From Tetradesmus obliquus (Eukaryota; Chlorophyta; Chlorophyceae; Sphaeropleales; Scenedesmaceae): 64,000 nt of DNA. Both the position numbers and the translations under genes were made by a program. Positions within the stretch are counted from its first letter, which is position 1. Each line of letters starts with the position of its first letter. Positions 44,010 to 55,116 of the stretch are shown piece by piece. A model generated the notes under the pieces. It was given only the letters and a program-made list of their open reading frames with translations. It did not search any database and was not told where the DNA came from. The stretch covers positions 1,178,001 to 1,242,000 of the forward strand of contig CP126194.1 of the NCBI GenBank assembly GCA_030272155.1, written 5' to 3'.

Positions 44010-47000
44010 ATGGGGCGCGGAGGAAGAGGCGGGGTGAGTGCCGGCAGCCCTAGTGACAACTGCTGCTGACTTGAATATGGCATGGCAGCCTGTGCTGAAC
44101 AGGACAGTGTGGCTGTCAGCAACACAGCCACGTCTAAATGCTAAAAGATAACTGTGCATGCTTGTGCACGCTAAAGCCAGCAGCAGTGACAGCTGCACAG
44201 CTGCGGCTGCTGCTGCCGCTGCCATGCCTGCAGTGCGGCATAATTGGAGCAGCAGGGCATGCATACATGTTGCTTTACTTTGTTAGGCGAACAGTCCTTC
44301 TCAGTGTCACTGCTTGTCCAGCGGGCCCCCTGTGCATGCACTGCCAGCTGCAGTGGCACTATGGTAGATCACAGTTTCTTGGGAGCAAGCAGTGCATTCC
44401 TGCCTTGCAAGCCTTGCCACTGCCAAACACCCGCTGGGCCACTGCATGTACACAGGCCACTTATACCTTGAAGAGTCCACGCATGCCCTGCTCGCATTCC
44501 TACTCTTGCCCACCCCTTGCTTTCCTTTCTTCAAACACAAATCACTTGCGCTGGCCCATCTATGTCACAACACCACACCTTCTATGCTGTCGTGCAGCAC
44601 AAGAAGCGCCTCATGCGCAAGGACTACCAGGGCGATGGCAAGCGTGATAACGCGTGGAATGAGAAGAAGACGCACCGCGCAGACCAGTACCTGGAGGCAG
44701 GGGACATGCACAATGAGGCCTTCGAGGAGTACTACAAAGTGCAGGTGGGTTTGCTGGGTTTATACACAGGGGTTTTGAGGTTCAGTTTTGCAGCATAGGG
44801 TTCAGCCGTGCAGCTGCCCCAAGGTGCAGTTGTGCAGCAGGCACAGGGTTGTTTAGCTGTGCGGTGTGCGAGCAGCAGCTGCTGGAGGCAAGCATCAGGC
44901 GCAGTGCTACAGCAGCTGCTGCGTACTACAGGGTGCAGGTGCGTTGATTGGGCGTGCAGCGCAGGGGTGGGCTGCGCACTTAGCGGGGTACAGAAATGCA
45001 GTGTAAGCAGCCAGCCTGCTGGCGGGACGCAGCAGGCGCAGCACAGCACCAGCAGCTGCGCACGATCCACCCAACCGTGTGCTGCTCTGCCCCACTGCGC
45101 TGCTGCTGTGAACAAACCTGCTTGCTTGCAGGACATTGTACCTGAGAGCGAGTGGCAGGAGTTTTTGGACATCCCCAAGAAGCCTCTCCCTATAACTCAC
45201 TAAGCACTGCACCGTCCTGCTCTTTACACTGCTGCAATGAAATGTTTGCAGGACATCGTGCCTGAGGGCGAGTGGCAGGAGTTTCTGGACATCCTGAAGA
45301 AGCCGCTGCCCATCACCTTCCGCATCAACGGCAGCGGACGGTTTGCAGCAGAGCTGGTCACAAAGCTGCAGACCGACTTCTTTTCACACTTCAGCGAGGG
45401 GCCCGTCATGGTGTGTTACTCTGTTATTGTTATGATGAAGTGTAGAAATCAGCAGTGGCGGCCAGCGCAGGTTCACGTGGCAGTTAAAAGATTCAACACA
45501 ACGCCTGAGGCACTGCTGTGCATGCGGAGAGCATCTGCCTGCACCATCAGCCACCTCCTGACGGCACCATACAGTAGCCTTGCTCTTGCTCACTCCTTGT
45601 CACTCTTTTCAAATCATATCACTCTTTCCCACCTTTCCTGCAGCTGGATGGCGAGCTGGTGCAGCCGCCGCGGCCGCTGCCATGGTACCCCTCCAACCTG
45701 GCCTGGCACATGAACTTCACGCGCAACCAGCTGCGCAAGCTGTCATGGCTGGCAGCCATCCATGAGTTCATGAAGGTGGCGAATGAGGCGGGCAGCATCA
45801 CGCGCCAGGAGGCGGTGTCCATGGTGCCGCCGCTGTTCATGGACGTGCAGCCGCACCACAGGGTGAGAATTGATTGATGTTATTCATATGTATGTTGGCT
45901 TTGTTGTGGGGAAGGTGAGGGTGTGTGTGTCCATGGTGCCTCCGCTCTCCACGGGCGTGCAGTCGCACCACAGGGTGAGAATTGATTGATGTTATTCATA
46001 TATGTGTTGGCTTTGTTGTGGGAAAGGTGAGGGTGTGTGTGTGTGTCCATGGTGCCTCCGCTGTTCGTGTAGGTGCAGCCGCACCACAGGGTGAGGTTTG
46101 ACTACAGTCAACACCTTTCTGGCAACTGAGATTGCGTGTGTGGTGCCGCCGCTGCTGATGAAGCAACAGCCACAAGTGCAGCGTTACCATGTTTCGTTTG
46201 GACTGCAAGCACAGCTGCCGCACCACTTAATTGACCGCCACGCTAGCCAAAGCTCTTGCGCTCTGATGCGTGCATCCATGCTGTACTTCCTCCGCTTGCT
46301 GCTGTAATGCCCGCCATTTATGTCTGCACACACCTTCTGTTTGCTGCGCAGGTGCTGGACATGTGTGCTGCGCCTGGCTCCAAGACCTTCCAGCTGCTGG
46401 AGATGCTGCACAACATGGAGGGCGCAGACAGCAGCAGCGGCAGCAGCACCACCCCCAGCGGCTTTGTGGTAGCAAACGATGCTGACGCGCAGCGCTGCAA
46501 TCTGCTCACACACCAGACCAAGCGCATGTGCAGTCCCTGCCTCATGGTGACTAACCACAACGGCGAGCAGTTCCCAAAGATAACAGGGCTGCAGCCGGCC
46601 CCTGGCAGTGCCGCTGCAGCTGCAGCAGCAGTGGAAGCAGCAGCAGCGGAGCTTGCAGGAAATGCAGCGCAGCAGCAGCAGGGGGAGGGAGAGGTGATGC
46701 GGTTTGACCGCATCCTGTGCGATGTGCCATGCAGCGGCGACGGCACGATGCGCAAGGCGCCGGATATTTGGCGCCGCTGGAGCGTGAACAACGGCAACGG
46801 GCTGCACAACATGCAGCTGCGCATTGCGCTGCATGCAGTGCGGCTGCTCAAGGTGCGTCTGTGATGTGATGTTGATGGTTGCAGCTGCCTGGCCGTTGAG
46901 TAAAATATTGGTGTTAGACAGCTGACCTTTCAGCCATGTGTTGTATGCTGCTCTTTTTTACATCTTGTCCTGAGAAGCAAATCACCAATCGTGTCCTGCG

Positions 47001-49665
47001 CTGCTTCCTGCAATTGACATGCTGCAGGTTGGCGGGCGCATGGTGTACTCCACCTGCACGCCCAACCCCATTGAGGATGAGGCAGTGGTGGCCGAGCTGC
47101 TGGTGCGCTGCAAGGGGGCCCTGCAGCTGCTGGATGTGTCTGATCAGCTGCCGGAGCTCAAGCGCTGCGCTGGCAAGCGCAAATGGCTGGTGCGGGACAA
47201 GCACCAGTGGTACAGCAGCTGGGAGGAGGCGGCCAAGGTGAGGCTGAGGCTCCAGCTGTCACAGGATGATTTTGAAACATGTTTATTTCAGGGCAAGCTT
47301 TTGGTGTAGCTCAGCTGCAGCTGTGAGACAAGCAGCAGTGGTACAGCAGCTGAGAGAAGGCGGCCAAGGTGATGCTGAGGCCCCAGCTGTCAATCAACGG
47401 TTTGAAATCCTGCAGGCGCAGATATGGAATGTGGAGACGTTTCAATCTGCTTAGCATTACACCAGCAACTTGCAAGCGATGTATGGATTCATGCGCAGCA
47501 GTTGTATGTGCACCTTTCTTTACTAATTGCTGTGTGTTTTCCACCCTGCGTTGCCTTGCCTTGTGCGTTGACCATTTGCTGTCTGCTGTTGTTTGACCAT
47601 GTTTGACCGCGTTGACCAGGTGGGCTTCAAGCTGGACCCCACCATGTTCAGCAGCCCTGAGAAGCAGCAGCTGCCGCTGGAGCGCTGCATGCGCATACTG
47701 CCGCACCACCAGGTGCGCTTGTTGGTTCTTGTGCGGAAGCCCTTTTGCCGTTGCAGCATGCGGCAGCGAGCAGCGTTGGGGCCTAAGCAGCAGCACAGGT
47801 CAAGATGCAGATAGAGTAAGAGGTTGGCAAGTGGCAACTTGAGTGCATGCATTAGTCATGCAGCAGCAGAGATGCGTGGACTGCTGCAGTGTGCTGCATG
47901 TGTTTGTTGCACATGCGTGCTGGCCTAGGACGGGCTAGGTTGACCAACCACTGACTTGTGAGTTGCTGTTGTCTGTGCTTGCTTGCAGGACACTGGCGGC
48001 TTCTTTGTGGCTGTGCTGCAGAAGGTGGCAGAGACGCCCGACCTGCCAGACCCATCACTGGCACACAGGTGGGGCTTGATGGTTTGTTGTTTGATTGTTT
48101 GTTGTGCAGGGTTCCTGCCGCACACCTGCAGCAGGGTGGCAGTACCAGAGGAGCTGATGATAGGTCAACAGAAGTTGCGCCAGTCACAGCTTTGTGTTCG
48201 TGCTGAGTAGCAAGTACTTGCTCAAATACACACCACATGTTGTGCGTTGACTCAACACTGCGACTACTTCTCGTGCTGCTGCAGGTTCACGCGCATCATC
48301 ACGGCCGGGCGCGACGGGCGCCTGATCAAGATTGACGGCGCAGACCCACACCAGGGGGCTGAGGATGCAGCTGCGTATGCACTGGAGGTGTGTGTCTTGT
48401 ATACTTTATGTACGCTGTTATGTTGTGAGCACAGCTAAGCAGTCCATCGCAGTTGTGGTTGCTGGTGCCCTGGCTACACAAGCGCCCACCAGCAGATCAT
48501 GGCTGAGAAGGGCTGAAGGTTGCAGCTACAGGACCTAGGATTACTTGCTGCACGCTGTCATCATGGCAGGCAAGCAGGCAAACAGTGAAAGCTAAGCACA
48601 GGATTCATGTGACCCATGGCAAGCTCTCTGCATAGCAGTCAGCGACATCCAAGCAACAGCTTCAGTGACGACCAGTTATAACATCGCAGTAAGCCTGTGC
48701 GATACCCATTGCAGCTTGCTGGTGCACGCTTGTGCAACTGTTGCTGCTGCTGCTTATGTGCAGGCTGCAGAGCAAGCCATAGCAGCGCTTGAGGCGGGTG
48801 ATGCAGCAGCAGCAACCAAGGCAGCCAACGCAGCAGCAGCTGCAGCCTCCCGTGGTGGCCTGGCGCAGGATGCAGCAACAGAGATCTATAAGAACCAGCG
48901 GAGATACGACTCGCAGGAGGCGCGCAAGCAGCAGCAGCTGGCGAAGCAGCAGCAGCGGCAGCAGGACGCAGCAACAGCTGGGGCAGACGAGGATGCAGCA
49001 GCGGTTGAGGCAGATGCAGATGCAGATGTAGAAGCGATGGAGGGTGTGGAAACAGCAGGAGATGATGTGGACGCTGACGCAGATGCAGCAGCAGCAGCAG
49101 CAGATGAAGCAGAGGGTGCTGACGATACTGCAGATGGTGCTGCTGATGGTAAGGCTGCGTGGACGCCTAGCTGGGTGCGTGGTGGTGGCGGCAGGGGCAG
49201 GAGCGGCAGCGGCCGCTTCCGCGGCATCGACCCCATCATCCCTGTGGAGGACCCAACCATCATCAAGGTGGGGCGCAACACTTTATGCCCGTTACTGATC
49301 AAATGTGGTCGGTATGCATGGGTGATGTTGGCATGATGTCTGGTTGTTTCAGGGGCATTGACCCCATCATTCCTGTGGAGGACCCAACCATCAGCAAGGC
49401 GGGGTGGGGCAGGGGTTGCCCTGATATGTTGTCCATCGTTGTCACAATTTGTTGATCTGAGTTTGCTGGCTGTGTGCTGTGCTGGCCGGCGGAGTGGCTG
49501 GCTGGCAGTTGATGGCACAGATGGTCCAGCTGCTTGAGCGCCTGTAGCAGGCAGCCTGGGCAGCAAACACAGCTGCTTATGGTCTGCCTTTACTCAACCC
49601 CTGTTGCCACGCACCCCAGTGGTGCCGCCCCCTCACTCATCTCATTACCTAACCTCCTGGCAAAC

Positions 49666-49697
<32 letters not shown>

Positions 49698-51333
49698 AGA
49701 TGCTGGTGGACTTTTATGGCGTGGAAGCGTCCTTCCCACTGGCCACACACCTCATCACGCGCAGCCTGGAGGCGGCCTTCCCCAAGCGCCTCTACTACGT
49801 GAGCAGCATGCACAGGGCTAAAATGCAGCCCTATTATCTGCTCTTGATGTTGTGTACGCTGTTTGATTGTCCTGCAGCTGCCTTGATCACCAGCACGAGC
49901 GCTGCATGCCATGTCCTCTGGCTGCGCATGTTGCTGGAGACCTCCCTGCAGTGCTCTACGTGGCGCTGCATTTGTGGAGCCGCCTGCTTTATTACACCCA
50001 TTGGAGATGGTTGGGCTGCTGTATGTTCATCATGTGCTGCTGCGCTCCCAGCTCCTACTCCTACATCTGCTGCTGCCAGTTCCAACATCTGATGCCGGTC
50101 CCCACTGCTGCTGCTGCCGCCGCACCTGCAGGTGTCTGATGCGCTGCTGGCTGTGCTGCTGGCTGACGTGCGTGAGTCGCTGAAGATCACTGCCACGGGG
50201 CTCAAGCTGTTTGAGCGCCACGAGCTGCGCGGCAAGGAGCTGGGCAAGTGCCAGTACCGCATCGCACAGGTGGGTGGTTGAAATGTAATGTTGCATTGTG
50301 GTTTGGGCTTTGCTTGGATTGGCTTGCAGAGGTTTGCCGCGTCAAGGAGCTGGGCAAGTGCCAGTACCGCATCGCACAGGTGTGCGGGTGGGTTGGTGTG
50401 GTGCTATTGAATGTACGGTTGAAAATGGCTTGCAGTGGTGTTGACTTTGCAGGGATTGCATCGCACAGGTTATGTGTATAGTTGGGTCTGACTGGCTTGC
50501 ATTTGTTTGGTACATGTGTTCATTGCGTCTGCTGTGTTGCTGTGCTGCCCTGTCTCGCAGGAGGGCTTGCCCTTCCTGCTGCCGCACTTGACCAAGCAGG
50601 TCATCCGGCTGCCCGTAGCAGACTTCATGCGGCTGCTGGCTGACCGCAACGTGCCGCTGCTCATCCCCAGCAGCGCAGCAGGCAGCGAGGCGGAGACGGC
50701 GGCAGCAGCAGCGGCCGCCAAGACGCCCTCCAACCAGGTGTGTTGTTGTGTGTTGAGCTTGCAGCTAGAGCAGACCCCGGCACTGATGGGCGCGGCAGAG
50801 CGCGGTGGCAGTCAGGATGATACTTGCAATGCTGTGGCGGCGCAGTCAAGCTGCAGTGTGGAACAACTTGGTATAAGGCTGAAGGCAGCTTGGCAGCAAA
50901 CATGGCAGTGTTGTATGTCTGCATGTGTACCCCAGTCCTGCGCCTGCGCCTGTAGCTGAACACACGTACTGCCTGCCGCGGTGCCGCCGCCAACTCATTT
51001 CAACCCTTTTCCCAACTCCAGGTGCCGCTGTCGACACCATCTGTGCTGAAGCAGCTAGAGGGCCTCGAGTCAGGCGGTGCTGTGGCCCTACTCGATGAGG
51101 AGGCAGCACAGCAGCTGGGGCTGGCAGTAGACCAGGCTGGCAGCGGCGCCCTCACTGCAAATGCCCCACTCGCAGTCAGTGTGTGGCGCACTCGCGCGAG
51201 CCTTTCGGTGCTGGTGGCAAAGAATGAGTGTGAGCAGATGGCGGATAAGGTCCGCAGCGCGCAGCAGCGGATGAAGCAGCAGCAGCAAGGCGGTAAAGGG
51301 GCCGCGAAGCAGGCAGAGGCGGTGGCAGCGTAA
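44010..51333 (+). CDS. NSUN2: NSUN2/TRM4-type RNA (cytosine-5) methyltransferase
   Basis: Fourteen exons close in phase: 44010-44033, 44598-44744, 45252-45410, 45644-45862, 46352-46852, 47028-47237, 47620-47712, 47989-48068, 48285-48387, 48764-49267, 49700-49798, 50132-50269, 50561-50737 and 51022-51333, giving 921 aa. The start MGRGGRGG joins HKKRLMRKDYQGDG, then PEGEWQEFLDILKKPLPITFRING (PUA-like/N1 region), WYPSNLAWHMNFTR, and the catalytic domain VLDMCAAPGSKTFQLLE. FDRILCDVPCSGDGTMRK (motif IV Cys) and GGRMVYSTCTPNPIEDEAVV (motif VI catalytic Cys) are both present. QDTGGFFVAVLQK follows. A C-terminal PUA-like region holds FRGIDPIIPVEDP, FYGVEASFPLATHLITRS, SLKITATGLKLFERHELRGK and EGLPFLLPHLTKQVI. 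It makes m5C in tRNA and other RNAs. An alanine/acidic insert sits between GRDGRLIKIDGA and the RG-rich GGGGRGRSGSGR. Several exons have duplicated fragments in flanking introns. Confidence 0.95.
45128..45205 (+). repeat. Decoy copy of NSUN2 exon 3 start
   Basis: Acceptor plus GACATTGTACCTGAGAGCGA and the following roughly 60 bp resemble the true exon 3 beginning at 45252. The copy reads ESEWQEFLDIPKKPLPIT and then TCACTAA, so it ends in a stop. Confidence 0.9.
45925..46160 (+). repeat. Tandem partial copies of NSUN2 exon 4 end and its donor
   Basis: The exon 4 end (MVPPLFMDVQPHHR plus GTGAGAATTGATTG) recurs at about 45932-46013, at about 46047-46095 and weakly at about 46137-46172. Copies include intron sequence after the donor, so they are DNA-level duplications, not retrocopies. 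Confidence 0.9.
47337..47409 (+). repeat. Copy of NSUN2 exon 6 end
   Basis: About 73 bp beginning GTGGTACAGCAGCTGAGAGA repeats 47207-47281, including the donor GTGATG in place of GTGAGG and part of the intron. Confidence 0.9.
49349..49400 (+). repeat. Copy of NSUN2 exon 10 end
   Basis: A stretch coding GIDPIIPVEDPTI-like sequence repeats the exon end at about 49224-49267, with the donor changed to GGCGGGG. Confidence 0.9.
50338..50475 (+). repeat. Copies of NSUN2 exon 12 end
   Basis: AAGGAGCTGGGCAAGTGCCA and the following sequence through the donor (exon copy 50234-50271) is repeated almost exactly at 50344-50381. A shorter piece (GCATCGCACAGGT) lies at about 50457. Confidence 0.9.
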
Positions 51334-52659
51334 GGCGCACAGCAGCAAGCTGCTGCTGCTGCTTGGGCTGTTTTAAGGCGTCCTGCAGTTTGCAGGCAGG
51401 TGGGAGCAGCTGCTTGTGTCGGTGCTGGTGGCACAGAATGAGTGCGAGCAAATGGCAGACAAGGTGCGCAGCAGCGGATGAAGCAGCAGCAGCAGCAGCA
51501 AGGCGGCAAGGGTGCTGTGTAGCAGGCAGATGCGGTGGCAGCGTAAGGTGGGCAGTTCCCAGCTGCTGTTGCTGCTGCTGCTCCTGCTGCTGCTGCTTCG
51601 GCTGCTTGCAAGTGCCCTGCGGTGTGCAGGCAGCTGCTGCTGCTGTGACTGTGCACCGTGTCTGCTGTGTGTTGCAAAGCCTGGGGAGCGCTCCTGCTGT
51701 ACATGCATGCCAGGTGCTGTGTGTGCTGTGTTGCCCCAGCCTGGTGCGACTGAGGTGCATCATGCCCTGCGTGCTTGCGGCCAGGTATCGAGCGGTCCTG
51801 TGATGGCATCTCGACAGTTCCAGGCCCTTGATCAAGATGCCATCACAGGACTGCTCATGAGCGCTGGTACAGTGTGCTGCACACGATCCATGCATGGCGT
51901 GGCGCGCGCTACTAGCGCGCAGGGACATGGGAGCACCCCAGTTGCGCTGTCTTGCTAGTGCAGATCTGCACACCGCTGTATGGTGTGAGCCGGTCCACAT
52001 GCGCATGTTGCATAGCCAGTGCTGAGCGTTGACTATTGAAGGGGTGTCCAGACGTTGCGTTGTAACCATTGTAGCAAATTCTGCCAAGACGGCACAGAGC
52101 AAACTGCAAGCCCCTGCGAGTCGCTTTGTTGTATTACACAACAGCCTGAAACGACCGACTGAGCGTGACTGTGCAGCGGCTGCATGTGCTTCCCCTGATG
52201 GCTGCAACTCGGGGCTGTTGCCGCCGCAGCGCAGCATGACAGCAGCTGCAGCTGCAAATACCGGTCCAGAGACACAGATAAGATCTCTGTCAACATGTTG
52301 GTGTACACCAACAAGACATCGTAAAGATATTTTAACCTCATGCTGTGCACCAGGCACTGCGGCAGTGCCCGCCAGCCTGGAGGGATGGAGCCCGCCAGCC
52401 TGAAGGCTTCAGCCGTGTGCTACAATGCTGCAGGCTGGCGCATGCGCTGTTTAATCGTTCCAACATTCGTCATCATGTTACCATGTAAGCCATAGCAACG
52501 TCGCCATCGATCTAACACTGTTAGTTATGGCATAACCCGCCGTGTGCCTGGTCACCGTTCCGCTGCTTTGTAACAACAGGGATGTGCTCAAAGCACAGGC
52601 GGTGCCACATGGTGCTAGGCAGTTCTACAATCAAGTTGCTGTGGCCCGTTGTGAACTGT
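51334..52659. other. Tail-to-tail spacer between NSUN2 and ARM gene
   Basis: Apart from the NSUN2 terminal-exon copy (51412-51550), I see only UTR/spacer sequence. It includes CTG-rich stretches and a TGTAA at about 52055-52060 on the plus strand. No supported gene is present. Confidence 0.5.
51412..51550 (+). repeat. Copy of NSUN2 terminal-exon end
   Basis: The C-terminal coding stretch (VLVAKNECEQMADKVR to the stop) at about 51207-51333 is repeated downstream at about 51418-51545, with an internal deletion and stops, so it would not extend the protein. Confidence 0.9.
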
Positions 52660-52944
52660 TCACATCTCATAGACTGCGCGTGAGTACTCGCTGCCGCCTA
52701 TCTGCTTCAGCATGCGCGCTACTGCAATGCTCCTCTTGCTGCTGCTGCTGCTGCTGCTGCTGCCGCCAGCCGCCAGCCCCAGGTGCTCGTCCAGCAGTGC
52801 TGCTGCTGCTGCAGGGTCCTTCTTCACTGCTGCCAGCCACTCTGGCTGCTGTGTGAAGGGCTTGCGCTGCTGCTTGCAGGTCCAGAAGGCAGCCATGCGC
52901 ACAAGCACCTCGCTCAGCACTTCAGCGTCCTTGGGGCTGCTCCT

Positions 52945-52979
<35 letters not shown>

Positions 52980-55078
52980 TGTGAGAGTGAGGCACTTTCT
53001 CATGCATGTCGAGAGACAAGGGTGTGCTGTGTATGCAGTGGCACATGTGCAGCGCGGAGCACTGCAATGCGGATGTGTGCATGTGCTGCTGGCATCAGCT
53101 GTGCCAGCGATCCAAGCCAAACAAGGCTCAAAGGCTTAAACCTTGTGGATAAAAGTCGAAGACCTCTATACCTGGACAGGCGCGTCATTGCGTTCAACCT
53201 CTCCGACAACTTCTCATACTGCTTCTCATGACTACAAGCAAAGCGCTATAGAAACCCAACAACCGTTTGTACCTGGAAAGCCGCTTCCTTGCATCCTCAA
53301 ACCGCTCCGGAAACTCCTCGTACAGCGGGCGCAGCTCCGGCATTGTGTCTCAGCACACGCGCAGCAGCAGGCACGCGCTGCGCCAGCTGCGCACACTGCA
53401 GGTGTCCAGCTGCAGGGCACAAAAAGAAGCAGAGCAGCAGAGTGCGTCAAGGGGACGGCATTGATTCATGCAGTTCACAGTTTGGGCCTACTGGATGTTG
53501 GCTCGACGGAGCCAGGTGCGGTGCAGACAGCCTTCAAAGACGGCTGACTTTAAGCTGATATTCCAACAGTGCCACACCACCAGCACTGCTGTAGTAGTTG
53601 CAGCACAATGCTGCGGCCCTGAATCACACACACTCTTGGATTTCTGGCTTCTGGTTTGCTGATTGTAGTTCAGTTGGGCTCACCATTGCTATCGGCGGCT
53701 CATGCTGTGCTGCATGTAAAAGTCAACAAAACGGTACATTTCTTGTGTTTCAGCCAGCCTCACCTGCACTGTGGGTGACTCAAGCTCCGCTGCATCCATC
53801 AAGCTGCTGATGAACAGCCCCCGGCTGAGCATGTGCCAGTCAGGCCCAATGGCCTTCAAGTCCACAAGCTGTCACAATCTGCATACAGCACATACAGTGC
53901 ATAAAGACACGTGCCACTGAATCAGTTGCAACCAAAGGCTGCGTGAGCATGTGCCAGTCAGGCCCAATGGCCTTCACGTCCATAAAGCTGTCACAATCTG
54001 CATGACAGTGCATGGAGCGCACGCATCATCGGCTCAGAGGCATGAGGCGTCGTGTATATGCCTGCAGCGCATGCATGCAGTTTGTGCAGTGTATGAATTC
54101 GTAGCCGCAGTCTGTGCGAGGCGTAGCGGCAAAACAGTACTGTAAGTTGAGCAGCAAGCACTCCAGATTCACGGGCAAGCACCTAGCACCCCTGTCTGTC
54201 CACAGCCTGTAGGCACACGGCCGAGAGCATGATCCGTACATCCAGTGCTGCGCGCCACTGCAGTTCATCTGGTCAACCTTGGTTGCTGCAGCATAACAAA
54301 ACCTTCAGCAACATACACTAAACATACATTAGAAGGTCGTGAACACAGCAGCAGCCAGCACAGCTCACCCAGCGGCTTCCTATCCTCATCAACCACCGGT
54401 GCAAAGCGCAGCAGCAGCGGCCGCAGCTGCTGGCTGAACAGCTCCAGCCCGCCATGCCGGTAGCACTGCAGGGCAATGCACACGGCAGCAGCAGACACAG
54501 AGGCAGCAGACAGCACAAACGCAGCGACAGCTGAGCGTCACCAAGCAACCATGCAGCTTGCGCTCGCAGCTGCTGGCTGAGCAGATCAAGCCGGCCATGC
54601 CTGTAGCACTGCACGGCACAGAGCGGCAGCAGCAGACACATTATGCACTACTGGCGCCGCCGCAACATCCGCAGCACGGACGGCAGTCTTATGCTATGCT
54701 ATGCTGTATGACAAGGTAGCATGCAGCAATGCACAAGCACTGCCACGCCGCTTGCACCAGAGCACGGCGCTTCAAACTGGCAGGACACAAATGATTGGTT
54801 GTTGTCTGGGGTAAGCAGCAGAGGGCCAGGTGGCCAGGCTATGGGAGTGCGCGACAAAGCAGCCGCAACAGCACCAAAAACGGAAACAACCACTGGTGCA
54901 GGCCTCTCACCAGCTACAGCGTCTCTAGGCTTGCTGCCGAGGCCACAGTTGCAGCCAATGCCATTCCTATCATGCTGCTCTGCAGCATGGCAGCAAACAC
55001 GGCTGGCTGCTGCACCCGCAGCGCCTTGAAGGCGGGCTTGCTCTGCAGCAGCGAGGGCCAGAACTCCATGGTGGCCTG

Positions 55079-55116
<38 letters not shown>

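Noticed and set aside
44800..45205. Real NSUN2 exon at 45132-45201
   Set aside because: It is a near copy of exon 3 start that runs into a stop; the copy at 45252 continues in frame through the conserved region.
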